Positions 43,339-57,118 of a stretch of 64,000 nucleotides of DNA are shown in pieces (position 1 is the stretch's first letter; every line of letters starts with the position of its first letter). The notes beneath the pieces are model-generated. The model was not told where the DNA came from, made no database searches, and saw only the letters and a program-made list of their open reading frames with translations. Made by a program: the position numbers and the translations under genes. Location of the stretch: the NCBI GenBank assembly GCA_947846985.1, contig CANTUZ010000025.1:8802100-8866099 (forward strand), written 5' to 3'. Source of the stretch: Fratercula arctica. Its lineage: Eukaryota; Chordata; Aves; Charadriiformes; Alcidae.

Positions 43339-45910
43339 TGGTGTGGCCCTCTATGTCAGGGACAGTTTTGAATGCCAAGAACTTAACAATGTGTATGTCA
43401 ACATTGTTGAGTGTTTATGGATAAGAATCAAGGGGAAGGCCAATAAGCCTGACATCCTGGTGGGAGTTCGTTATAGACCCCCCCAACCAGGATATAGAGG
43501 CTGATGAAATATTCTATAAGCAGCTGGCAGAGGTCTCGCGATCACTCGCCCTTGTTCTTGTGGGGGACTTCAACTTTCCAGATGTCTGCTGGAAATATAA
43601 CACAGCAGAGAGGGAACAGTCCTGGAGGTTCCTGGAGTGTGTGGAAGACAACTTCCTGACACAGCTGGTGAGGGAGCCAACTAGGGAATGTGCCCTACTG
43701 GACCTGCTGCTTGTTAACAGAGAAGGTCTTGTAGGGGATGTAAAGATTGGAGGTCGTCTTGGGCAGAGCGACCATGAAATGATAGAATTTTTGATTCTTG
43801 GTGAAGCAAGGCAGGGACCCAGCAGAACTGCCACCTTAGATTTCCGAAGGGCAAACTTTGGCCTGCTTAGGAGCATGGTTGAGAGTGTCCCTTGGGGGAC
43901 AGTCCTGAAGGGCAAAGGTACCCAGGAAGGCTGGTCTTACTTCAAGGAGGAACTCTTAAAAGCTCAGGAGAAGGCCATCCCCAAGTCCCAAAAAATGAGC
44001 AGACAGGGAAGAAGACCAGCCTGGCTAAATAGAGAGCTTTGGCTGGACCTCAGGAAAAAAAAGAAAGTTTATGATCTTTGGAAAAGGGGGTTGGCTACTT
44101 ATGAAAAATACCAAGATGTAGTGAAGCTATGCAGGGTGAAAATTAGAAGGGTCAAAGCTCAAGCAGAACTCATCTTGGCCACCACGGTTAAAGATAACAA
44201 GAGGTTCTTTCAGTATTTCAATAGAAAAAGGAAGACTAGGGAAAATGTAGGCCCACTAACGAATGAGATGGGCGCCCTAGACACAGAGAAGACACAGAGA
44301 AGGCAGAGCTACTGAATGCCTTCTTTGCTTCAGTCTTCACTGTTAAAGCTGCCCCTCATGAATACCAGGCCCTGGAGGCAAGGGGGAAGGTCTGGAGAGA
44401 GGAAGAGTTTTCCCCAGTAGAGGAAGATCAGGTTAGAGACCACTTGGCCAATCTGGACATCCATAAGTCCATGGGCCCTGATGAGATGCACCCGCGAGTG
44501 CTGAGAGAGCTGGCAGATGTTATTGCTTGGCCACTCTCCATCATCTTTGAAAGGTCATGGAGAACAGGAGAGGTGCCTGAGGACTGGAGGAAGGCCAATA
44601 TCACTCCAGTCTTCAAAAAGGGCAAGAAGGAGGACCCAGGGAACTACAGACCGGTTAGTCTTACCTCTGTCCCTGGGAAGGTAATGGAGCGACTCGTTCT
44701 GGATGTCATATCCAAGCATGTTCAAGAGCAGGAAGCTATTGGAAGTGGTCAACATGGATTTACCAAGGGTAAATCATGCTTGACCAATCTCATAGCCTTC
44801 TATGATGTTATAACTGGTTGGCTAGATGAGGGCAGAGCAGCAGATGTCATCTACCTTGACTTCAGCAAGGTTTTTTACACTGTCTCTCATAACATCATCC
44901 TTAGGAAACTGAGGAAGTGTGGACTAGATGAGGGGACAGTGAGGTGGATAGAGAGCTGGCTGTGTGACAGGACTCAGAGGGTTGTGATTAATGGAGCAGG
45001 GTTGAGTTGGAGGCCTGTAACCAGTGGTATCCCCCAGGGGTCAATACTTGGACCAGTATTGTTTAACATATTCATCAACGACCTGGACGAGGGGACAGAG
45101 TGTATCCTCAGCAAGTTCGCTGATGATACCAAACTGGCTGGGGTGGCTGACACCCCAGAGGGCCGTGCTGCCATCCAGCGTGACCTAGACAGGCTGGAGA
45201 GCTGGGCAGAGAAGAACCTAATGAGGTTCAACAGGGACAAGTGTAGGGTCCTGCACCTAGGGAGGAAGAATGTCAGGCACCAGTATAGGTTAGGGGTGGA
45301 CCTGCTGGAAAGCGGCTCTGAAGAAAAGGATCTGGGGGTCTTGGTAGACAGTAAACTATCCATGAGCAAGCAATGTGCCCTTGTCGCCAAGAAGGCCAAC
45401 AGAATTCTGGGCTGCATAGGGAAGAGTGTGGCCAGCAGGTCAAGGGAGGTCATTCTCCCCCTCTACTCTGCACTGGTGAGGCCACAACTGGAATACTGTG
45501 TCCAGCTCTGGGCTCCCCAGTTCAAGAGAGACAGGGAACTACTGGAGAGAGTCCAGCATAGGGCAACAAAGATGACTGAGGGATTGGAGCATCTCCCTTA
45601 TGAGGAAAGGCTGAGAGAGCTGGGACTCTTTAGCCTGGAGAAGAGAAGGCTGAGGGGAGCCCTTATTAATGTTTACAGGTATCTAAAGGGTGGGTTTAAG
45701 GAGGATGGAGCCAGACTCTTTTCAGTGGTTCCCAGTAACAGGACGAGGGGTAACGGGCACAAGCTGGAACACGGGAAGTTCCAAACAAATATGAGAAAAA
45801 AACTTCTTTACGGTGAGGGTGACAGAGCACTGGAACAGGCTGCCCAGGAAGGCTGTGGAGTCCCCTTCTCTGGAGACTTTCAAGACCCGTCTGGATGCAG
45901 TCCTGAGTAA
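43339..45910 (+). pseudogene. CR1-e ORF2: endonuclease remainder and reverse transcriptase
   Basis: The endonuclease continues with 'GVALYVRDSFECQELN' and 'LVGDFNFPDVCWKYNTAE', with a frame change near 43,500. The RT frame (44,444-45,910) carries '[20 protein letters not shown]', '[19 protein letters not shown]', '[10 protein letters not shown]' and '[19 protein letters not shown]'. Near the end a frameshift ('[14 protein letters not shown]') replaces the usual '[10 protein letters not shown]'-like end. It is a recognisable but inactive LINE ORF2. Confidence 0.88.
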
Positions 45911-45981
45911 TGTGCTCTAGGCAATCCTGCTTTAGCAGGGGAGTTGGACTAGATGATCTCTAGAGGTCCCTTCCAACTTTG

Positions 45982-47097
45982 AAAAATTCTGTGAAAATTC
46001 CATGAAAAGAGCAACAGCGGGTAGTAGTCCAAGGGCCAAACCAGGCTGGGAAGTTTCCTAGTGATGTCCCTGACCTGGGCCCCAGGGAGGCAGCACCCTA
46101 AGAAGAGGGTCTGCCTGGCACATTGGGCCCTCTGTTCCCCTCAGAAGGGAGTCTCCTACTACTATAACCCACCTCTTCTTCCTTGTGGAGGCAGTTTTTA
46201 AACAGACGCGTAGGCCTTACTGGTCCTGGCAACTCTTCTGGTGTAGCCGAACCATCTTCCATGCCATCCATGGGCTGGCCTACCTCCTTGAGAGCCTCAT
46301 ACCTATTGTACAGAGGCACCTGGTTAGGGGAGGTGGGCAAGGAGGGGGTTCACTTGCCACCCCTACTACAGACTAGCCTCCACTCACTAGCCTCCTTTTG
46401 GCCGCTGCCTTCAGTCTGGCAGAGGGAGGGCACCAGATCTCCTTCAGCTCAGGGTTTTTTTGGTGGCTCTTCTGTTTTTTTTCCTCAGGCAGGTCAGAGC
46501 CTGATTCCACCAATCAATTTCTTTCTCACTCTCCCTGATGCTCCTCAGCCTTTCTACTTTCTCTTTTAGCTCTGCTACCAGGATGAGTAGATCATCCACC
46601 AGGTCACACCTCACACAGCTGTCACCTCTTCTACCATCCACTAGCCCTGAGAGGTTAAGGCACTCCCTGCAGCCGGTGACCTGGGTGGCTGCACGCTTCC
46701 ACAGGAGCTCAGTTTGTATGGCTACGTCTGCTCTGGCAAGTGCAGAGGATGCAGAAAGCTGCGTCTTTCAGGTAGAGACCATGGCTAAGCTCCCCTCTTG
46801 AGCTTTCCCCACCTTTCTCGCGCAAACTGCCGTGCCACACCCTAACTGACATGCAACGCCCTATTTGCCTGTCCTGGTCACTCGCGCTCCCTGGGGCCAC
46901 CTTTTAAGTGGGTGGGGCTGGCCGCTGCTGCTGCAGGCTCCACCCCTGCCTCGTCAGCCGCCCTCGCGCGAGCTGTGGTCTCCCTGCCGCTGCCCGGGCT
47001 TGTCCCCGCCTCAGAAAAACTTGGGAAAAGCCTCTTTTAGCTGCGATCGCCCGGTTCTGCTGTGGATGTGCCAGCACCAGAGCTGTTCATCTCGACA
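45982..47097 (-). pseudogene. CR1-b 5' UTR and ORF1 N-terminal part
   Basis: The minus strand from 46,641 encodes a zinc-finger-like start ('SCVRCDLVDDLLILVAELKE') followed by a coiled-coil-like segment, typical of CR1 ORF1. A second frame (46,340-46,098) carries the variable middle of ORF1. The region 47,090-46,800 is GC- and CpG-rich and corresponds to the CR1 5' UTR, where the internal promoter lies. Finding it shows the copy is full length. Confidence 0.8.
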
Positions 47098-47098
47098 A

Positions 47099-47587
47099 GT
47101 ATGGTGTGGCTTCCTCAGCACGAATCACCACCTCCTCTGATGGCATTCCAAAGTCTTTGCCTTCAGGCCAGTTTGTGATCACTTCTACGATTCCTGGACT
47201 ATTTGGGTTTCCTATTTGAGCTCACTGTGTGATTAAGGCAACCCACTTACTCCAGGTAGCATCGGTGGCATGATGAGTAGAAGGAACTTTACCCTTGAAC
47301 ATCCAGCCCAGCACTGGTAATCGGGGTGCCAAGAGGAGCTGTGCTTCAGTACCAATTACCTCTGAAGCAGCTCTAACTCCTTCATATGCTGCCAAGATTT
47401 CTTTCTCAGTTGGGGTATAGTTGGACTCGGAGCCTCTGTATCCTCGACTCCAGAATCCTAGGGGTTGACCTTGAGTCTCCCCTGGTCTTTTATGCCAGAG
47501 GCTCCAGGTAGGGCCACTGTCCCTGGCTGCAGCGTAGAGCACATTTTTAATGTCCCATCCTGTTCAGACTGGTCCAAGGGCTACTGG
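47099..47587 (-). pseudogene. Old ERVL pol, RT/RNase H linker segment
   Basis: This resumes the old ERVL left at 28,935. The frame 47,542-47,222 reads '...GFWSRGYRGSESNYTPTEKE' and 'TEAQLLLAPRLPVLGWMF', which is the RT connection region. Homology stops near 47,587. The rest of the element (RT core, protease, gag, 5' LTR) is absent. Confidence 0.87.
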
Positions 47588-47598
47588 CTCTAGTCATT

Positions 47599-47718
47599 TA
47601 CTAAATCTTAGGCACTTGGTCCTGTATGCCATGAAATTAGGAGCAGCAGGAACAAGCCCTAGATAGGGCATGTTTTTTAAAAACTTGATTGTTTTTATCA
47701 GTGTAGTTAAATATCTCA
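47599..47718 (+). repeat. Right copy of the ~110-bp duplication, next to exon 2
   Basis: Direct copy of 21,436-21,548, with an 11-bp difference in the middle. It ends about 28 bp before exon 2 and includes the likely branch-point area. Confidence 0.75.
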
Positions 47719-47727
47719 TGCAAGTAA

Positions 47728-50539
<2,812 letters not shown>

Positions 50540-51127
50540 GTTGTAGCCCTTGGGCCACTACCCATTACTGCTCTCCATGTGGGTGGCAACGAAGCCACAA
50601 TACATAGCTCAAGGGCAATCAAAAGAGACTTCAGGGCCATGGAACGGCTGGTAAGGGAATCTGGAGCACAGGTTATTTTTTCCTCTCTCCTCCCAGTAGC
50701 AGGCAGCGACACTGGAAGAAACAGAGGCCCAGTCTATTAATATATAGCTCCGTGGCTGGTGTCACTGACACAGCTTTGTTTTTTTCGATAATGGGATGGC
50801 CTACATGGCACCAGGCTTGCTGGCATCAGATGGGATTCACCTTTCTGAAAGGAGGAAGAGGGTCTTTGCTCACAAGCTAGCAGGGCTTATTGACAGAGCT
50901 TTAAACTAGGCTGGAAGGGGGAGGGGGATATGATCAGGTTTGCCTGTGACAAGCTGTGGGATGACATGCCAAGGTTAGAGGGTGCCAGCAAGGGCCTGCA
51001 GCCTGCTGCTCTGAGACGTGCTGGCTACACTGCAGCACACTAGAAGTTTTACAGAAATGAGCCAGGGGCTCCTGAGGTAATAGGAGCCAAGAGGGAAACA
51101 CCAGTGAAATACCTCAAAGGAATTTAG

Positions 51128-52016
51128 GTGTGTTCCTCTATAAAGGTGACACAGCCAACAGCCCAGATGAAGTGCCTCTACACCAATGCACGCAGCATGG
51201 ACAACAAACAGGAGGAGCTGGAAGCCACCATGCTGCTAGAAACCTACTACCTAGTTGCCATTACTGAAACTTGGTGGGACGAATCCCATGACTGCAGTGC
51301 AGCTATCAGTGGCTACAGGCTGTTCAGAAGGGACAGGCGAGGAAGGAGGGGTGGAGCTGTTGACCTCTACATCAAGAAATGGATAGATTGTGAAGAGCTG
51401 TCTCTGAAGAATAGCCACAAGCAGGTTGAAAGCCTATGGGTAAGAATTAGAGACCAAGGCAAGAAAGGAAACCTTGTGTCTACTACAGGCTGCCCGATCA
51501 AGGGAAGCCTATTGACGAAGCTGCCTTACTCCAGCTACAGGAGGCATTGTGCTTGCAGGCTCTCATCCTGCTGGGGGACTTCAACCACCCTGACATTGTC
51601 TGGAAAAGTAGTGCGGTGAGCTGTAGGCAATCCTGGAGTGCATCGAAGATAACTTCTTAAGCCAGGTAATAGACAGCCCCACCAGAGCAGATGGTCACCA
51701 ACCCAAGTGAGCTAATTGGTGATGTCAAGATTGGAGGCAGCCTGGGCTACAGTGATCATGCACTGGTGGATTTTGCAGTCCTGAGGGATATGGGCCAGGG
51801 GAAGAGTAAAGTCAGGACCCTGAATATTAGGAAAGCAAACTTCCAGCTCTTCAAGGAGTTAGTCAATAGGACTCCCTGGAAAACTGCCCTCAGGGACAAG
51901 GGAGCAGAAGAGAGCTGGCAGATCTTTAAGGACGGTTTCCTTAGAACACAAGAGCTCTCAATCCCCAGGTGTAAGAAATCAGGAAAAGGGGGCAAGAGAT
52001 CAGCATGTCTGAGTCA
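51128..52016 (+). pseudogene. CR1-f endonuclease region
   Basis: The frames include 'MKCLYTNARSMDNKQEELEA', 'VAITETWWDESHDCSAAI' and 'GYRLFRRDRRGRRGG'. A later frame (51,691 on) has the endonuclease end, 'YSDHALVDFAVL'. It contains a deletion/frameshift around 51,490-51,690. It ends where the 98-bp repeat ends. Confidence 0.83.
51919..52016 (+). repeat. Left copy of a perfect 98-bp direct repeat
   Basis: It starts 'cagatctttaaggacgg' and ends 'catgtctgagtca' and is identical to 54,169-54,266 as far as I can read. It is native CR1-f sequence. Confidence 0.93.
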
Positions 52017-54168
52017 CGTTTGTGTAGTATGATATTTGATTATCATTACTGTCTTAATTAAGAATTGCTAATGCCATGACTATGTTAGAACTGCAAACCT
52101 TACGCTTTTCACCATAGACTGTAAAGCATGTGCAGGGAAAGGGGGGGATGACTGTTTGTTAATGAGTAATAAAATAGATCAGAGGCAAATGTTATATTCT
52201 TAAGATAGCAAAGTTTGTGCTTATTCTTTTGTCATATGGGAAGCGTTTTTAATAAATATATGCTTACTGCCAGGAAATTCTTGGGTAAACAAAGGCCTAT
52301 TTTATTCTGCTTGCAGGGGAGCATTTAGGAATATAGGAACAGAAGTATAAAAGGGACCTTCAAGTGCACTCAGAACAGGCCTCTGCTATTGCAGGTACCA
52401 AATCATACTATCCCTTTCATGAATTTATCAAGATTTATTTTAAGAAAGACCGTGCTGGTTTTTTTCTTAATTTAGACAGGTACTGCCACGTACACGTATT
52501 GTCAGTGTTCTATCTGGATACTATTCTTTTTGTCACATCAGAGTTTTACCTGGACGTGATTTTCTGGAAAACTTTTAGACTACTCTCAGAACCTAGGAAG
52601 AAGTGTTAGTCTCTGTCTGGATTTTATCAGGGAATTTCAACCCAGACAAAACAGTCAGTAAAAGAGAAAGCAAAATAGTATTTAGGGGAGGAGCTGACAA
52701 GTATTTATGTTCAGAGCGTGATACAGCTATTATGGGAAGTCTGTCAGAAAGGGGTTAATTGTATCATATTATACCATAGTAGGTACATGAAAGGCAATTG
52801 CCTGAAGTCATTTTACTTGTCTGTAGTAAACCCAAATTTTCATCTTCCTGGTGCTCATATGGTCTGATTGGAGTCAAAACACTGCAGTTGTATAGGACTG
52901 ATCTCCCATTGTACAAATGTAATCAACAGTGGACATGTGCTGTTGCTATATTCAATTTGAGCTCTGAAAAACTGCCAGGGCAGTGTTTTGAGCTAGTAGT
53001 TTGTATCACCTATATCCAAGGCAATCTCTGTCTGTTTCTATGATACCAGTTACCATGTCCTCAGGAAGAACAATAAGAACTGGCATTGTTTTCTCATTTC
53101 ATATGTTGTCCTTTTTAACGCAAAGAAGACACTTAGTGTAAACTTTATTTTGCAATTGTTTTACTTCTTTCAAATCTAATTTCTGCATATCTATGTAACT
53201 TCAAGGCATCAGTCCTCTCCAGAAGCAATAAATTCTATTACTTCAAAAATAGAATTGTAATCAATTTTCTGTTTTAAGAAGGCATCCCTGAAACTTAGGT
53301 TATAAAAAAAATAATATCAAATTCTAATATACCCACTCATTTTTGCTTTCCTAAATGCTCGAGAATGTGTTTCTGGAGAGCTATGAACCTAGGCCCTATT
53401 TCTGCAGCAGATTATAAATAAAAAGTCTACTGAACCTGAACGTAGCACCTTACTGTATACTATCAGAGGTGTGAGATGCAGTTAACACTTATGCATCTTT
53501 CCAAATGCATTCTCTGGATTGCTTTGGGTTTTTTTGATAGATTTGATACTTTATTTTAGTGGGATATGACATCTGTTCCGGGTTTATCCCTCACTACCTT
53601 CCTTTACTTACTAGAGAAGCAAATAATTTTTTTCCTAAATGTTAAGACAGTGTTCTCTGTTAGTGTTGAATCCTTTATCTAGAAAATACTGAATATTCTA
53701 AGCTTCAGGAAAATGCAGAAGTAATCAAAACCCTGCTTCTTTTTCTAATTCTATACTTTATAAAATGTAGCTAAGAATATATATTTAAATATCCCCCTAT
53801 AAAAAGTATTTAGTGATTTTGCCTTAGCTTCTAAAGCAGTTTTACTGCTTTCTCCAGAACGTTGGAGAAATTACTTTCATTTGTCACACAGGTCTGGCAT
53901 ATCTGCTTAGTGTCAGGGGTAAGTAGGAATGACAGATGTGAAGCCTGGCAAGAGAAAGGCATGGCTGTACTTCACTAGGACTCATTACTGATCCTGCTGT
54001 TTTCACTCTTCCACATACCTTAAACTAGTGGAAAAAAAAATGTTCTTAATGAATTAAGCCTTCTATTTAACCTTTAAAGTAGTTTTAGTAAAGGCATTGA
54101 AAAAAATATAAGCAATATGGCTCTTTGGTATCTCATATACCAATCATAAATGTTAAATCTTTATTTAA
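52017..54168 (+). other. 2,152-bp AT-rich insert within CR1-f
   Basis: This has no CR1 or ERV similarity that I can recognise. It looks like ordinary single-copy DNA, with two 81-codon frames (52,364-52,609 and 52,798-53,043) lacking any domain. No terminal inverted repeats, poly-A tail or LTR boundaries are evident. It is flanked by identical 98-bp copies of the CR1-f target. Confidence 0.7.
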
Positions 54169-54266
54169 CAGATCTTTAAGGACGGTTTCCTTAGAACACA
54201 AGAGCTCTCAATCCCCAGGTGTAAGAAATCAGGAAAAGGGGGCAAGAGATCAGCATGTCTGAGTCA
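54169..54266 (+). repeat. Right copy of the perfect 98-bp direct repeat
   Basis: Identical to 51,919-52,016. CR1-f continues directly after it ('agacctgctgaccaaac'). Confidence 0.93.
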
Positions 54267-54945
54267 AGACCTGCTGACCAAACTAAAGGGCAAGAAGGAA
54301 ATGCACAGGCAGTGGAAGCAGGCACAGGTATCCTGGTAAGAGTATAGGGACACTGCCCGGTTGTGTAGGGATGGGGTTAGGAAGGCCAAGGCACAGCTGG
54401 AGCTGAACTTGGCAAGGGACACAAAGAATAATAAGAAGGGCTTCTACAGGTATGTCAGCCAGAAAAGGAAGGTCAAAGAAAGCGTCCCCCCGATAAACAC
54501 AACTGGCAAACTGGTAACAATGGACAAGGAGAAGGCTGAGGTTCTCAACAACTTTTTTTGCCTCAGTCTTCACTGGCAACCTCTCTTCCCACGCTTCTCA
54601 AGTGGATGGACCTCAGGGCAGGGACTGGGGAGCAAAGTCCCTCACACTGTAAGAGAAGATTAGGTTTGTGACCACCTGAGGAACCTGAACATACAGAAGT
54701 CTATGGGACCTGATGAGATGCATCCCAGAGTCCTGAGGGAATTGGCTGTTGTAGTTGCCAAGCCACTCTCCATGATATCTGAAAAGTCATGGCAGTCAGG
54801 TGAAGTCCGTGGTGACTGGAAAAAGGGAAACATTGCACCTGTTTTTAAAAAGGGGAGAAAGGACAACCCTGAGAACTACCACCCTGTCAGCCTCACCCCT
54901 GTGCCTGGGAAGATCATGGAACAGATCCTCCTAGAAGCTATGCTA

Positions 54946-55020
54946 GAGTTTCTATAAATATTAGTATTTATAGAATAAATATAGTAAATATACTAATATT
55001 TATAGAATAAATATTAGTAA
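54946..55020. repeat. AT-rich inverted/tandem repeat at a CR1-in-CR1 junction
   Basis: Two imperfect copies of a unit containing 'atttatagaataaatat', with palindromic segments such as 'ctataaatattagtatttatag' that could fold into hairpins. It sits between CR1-f RT sequence and CR1-g and belongs clearly to neither. Confidence 0.6.
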
Positions 55021-56997
55021 CAAAAGGAGGGCTAAGGAGAATCTCCATCCTTTATTAGATGAAGGCGGTAACATAGTGACAAAGGATGAGGAGAAGACTG
55101 AGGTACTTAATGCCTTCTTTGCCTCAGTCTTCAGTAGTAGAATCGGTTGTTCCCTGAGTACCCAGACCCCGGAGCTAGTAGATAGGGGCAGGGAGCAGAA
55201 TGAAGCCCCCGTAATCCAAAGGGAGATGGTGAGGGACCTGCTCCAACACCTGGCCATACACAAGTCTATGGGGACAGATGGGATCCACCCAAGGGTACCG
55301 AGGGAGATGGTGGAAGTGCTCACCAAGCCACTTTCCATCATTTACTAGCAGTCCTGGCAAACTGGGGAGGTCCCAGTTGACTGGAAGCTAGCAAATGTGA
55401 CACCCATCCACAAGAAGGGCCAGAAGGATGATCCAGGGAACTACAGTCCTGTCAGTCTGACCTCGGAGCCTGGGAAGGTCATGGAACAGATCATCCTGAT
55501 GCTTGTTGTTTACCTGGAATTTAGTAAGGCCTTTGATACAATTTCCCACAGCATCCTCCTGGAGAAACTGTCTGCCCATGACTTGGATGGGAGTACTCTT
55601 CCCTGGGTTAAAAATTGGCTGGAGGGCCAGACCCAGAGGGTGGTGGTGAATGGAGTTAAATCCAACTGGTGGCCAGTCACAAGTGGTGTTCCCCAGGGCT
55701 CAGTACTGGGACCAGTTCTCTTTAATATCTTTATCAATGATCTGGACGAGGGGATAGAGTGCACCCTCGGTAAGTTTGCAGATGACAGCAAGTTGGGTGG
55801 GAGTGTCGACCTGCTTGAGGGTAGAAAGGCTTTGCAGAAGGATCTGGACAGGCTGGATTGATGGGCCGAGGCCAATGGTATGAGGTTCAACAAGGCCAAG
55901 TGTTGGGTCCCGCACTTGGGTCACAACAACCCCATGCAGCTTTAAAAGCTTGGGGAAGAGTGGCTGGAAAGCTGCCCGGCAGAAAAGGACCTGGGGGTGT
56001 TGGTCGACTGCTGGCTGAATATGAGCCAGCAGTGTGCCCAGGTGGCCAAGGCGGCCAACAGCATCCTGGCCTGTATCAGGAATAGTGTGGCCAGCAGGAC
56101 TAAGGAAGAGATCGTCCCCCTGTACTCAGCACTGGTGAGACTGTACCTGGAATACTGTGTTTGGTTTGGGTCCCTCACTAGAAGAAAGACATTGAGGTGC
56201 TGGAGTGCGTCCAGAGAAGGGCAACAAAGCTGGTGAGGGGTCTGGAGCACAAGTCTTACGAGGAGCGGCTGAGGGAACTGGGGTGGCTTAGCCTGGAGAA
56301 AAGGAGGCTGAGGGGAGACCTTATCGCTCTCTACAACTACCTGAAAGGAGGTTGTAGAGAGGTGGGGGTCGATCTCTTCTCCCAAGTAACAAGTGTCCTG
56401 GTTCCGGCGGGGACAGGGTTAAGTATTCCATGCCATGTGAGCCACGCCCACCCTGAGATTAAAAGGAGGGGAGGGGGCAGGAAGTCGGGTTTTGGAGCGG
56501 GCTGGCGCGTCCCGGGTCCAGACCGGCGGGGAGCGGCCGTTCTGTAATCGCGTTTGTATATTCCTCTGTCCGTGTTATTGTTTTCTTGTTCCCTTTGCTG
56601 TTCTGTTAAACTGCCTTTGTCTCAACCCAAGAGTTTTGCCTTTTTCTTCTGATCCTTCCCGTACCGGGAAGCGCTGAGCGAGCGACACGTGGTTCTTTGT
56701 TGCCCTCTGAGGCCAAACCACAACACAAGCGATAGGACAAGAGAAAATGGCCTCAAGATGCACCAGGGGAGGTTTAGACTGGATATTAGGAAAAATTTCT
56801 TCACCAAAAGGGTTGTCAAACATTGGAACAGGCTGCCCAGGGAAGTGGTTGAGTCACCATCCCTGGAGGTATTTAAAAGACGGGTAGACATAGTGCTTAG
56901 AGATATGATTTAGTGATGGTTTTTGTCAGAGTTAGGTTGATGGTTGGACTAGATGATCTGAAAGGTCCCTTCCAACCTAGGCAATTCTATGATTCTA
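55021..56997 (+). mobile_element. CR1-g: 5'-truncated CR1 inserted in CR1-f
   Basis: Begins in the endonuclease-RT linker ('NKRRAKENLHPLLDEGG' context), carries RT motifs '[21 protein letters not shown]' and '[10 protein letters not shown]', and ends with the CR1 3' tail 'gcaattctatgattctatgattct' near 56,995. The RT lacks a segment around 55,500, where 'MEQIILM' jumps to '[16 protein letters not shown]'. It is interrupted by the LTR at 56,394-56,725. Confidence 0.87.
56394..56725 (+). mobile_element. Solo ERVL LTR (family E) inside CR1-g, 332 bp
   Basis: It runs TGTCCTGGTTCCGG to AAACCACAACA and is nearly identical in layout to the solo LTR at 5,326-5,655. CR1-g text 'agtaacaag|cgatagg' is split, with 'caag' repeated on both sides (56,390-56,393 and 56,726-56,729). 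Confidence 0.9.
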
Positions 56998-57118
56998 TGA
57001 TTCTAAGGCACATGGATGACAGGGAGGTGATTCGAGACAGTCAGCATGGCTTCACCAAGGGCAAGTCTTGCCTGATGAACCTAGTGGCCTTCTATGATGG
57101 AGCGACTCCATCAGTGGA

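Larger units (their letters stand above)
36418..45981 (+). mobile_element. CR1-e: CR1 inserted in CR1-b, split by an ERVL provirus
   Basis: Plus-strand pieces are 36,418-37,218 (ORF1 esterase domain, endonuclease start) and 43,339-45,981 (rest of endonuclease, RT, 3' end). Flanks 'tgaaagag' (about 36,410) and 'tgaaaagag' (about 45,980) look like a target duplication. The first RT-side frame (43,560-44,315) gives the endonuclease end and linker. The RT frame (44,444-45,910, 488 codons) has '[10 protein letters not shown]'. One frame break lies between them near 44,290. Confidence 0.88.
28936..47097 (-). mobile_element. Full-length CR1 LINE in five pieces (CR1-b), about 4.6 kb
   Basis: Five minus-strand segments join into one CR1 with 5' UTR, ORF1, ORF2 and 3' end: about 47,097-45,982 (GC-rich 5' UTR and ORF1 start), 36,417-36,134 (ORF1 esterase-like domain), 33,751-33,046 (ORF1 end and endonuclease start), 31,913-30,873 (endonuclease and RT start) and 30,419-28,936 (RT and 3' end). 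Their summed length is about 4.6 kb, the usual size of an intact CR1. Text continues across each break; for instance ORF1 'AHLSES' at 36,134 resumes at 33,751 with the '...HELVGLI' end of ORF1. It interrupts the old ERVL pol. Confidence 0.87.
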
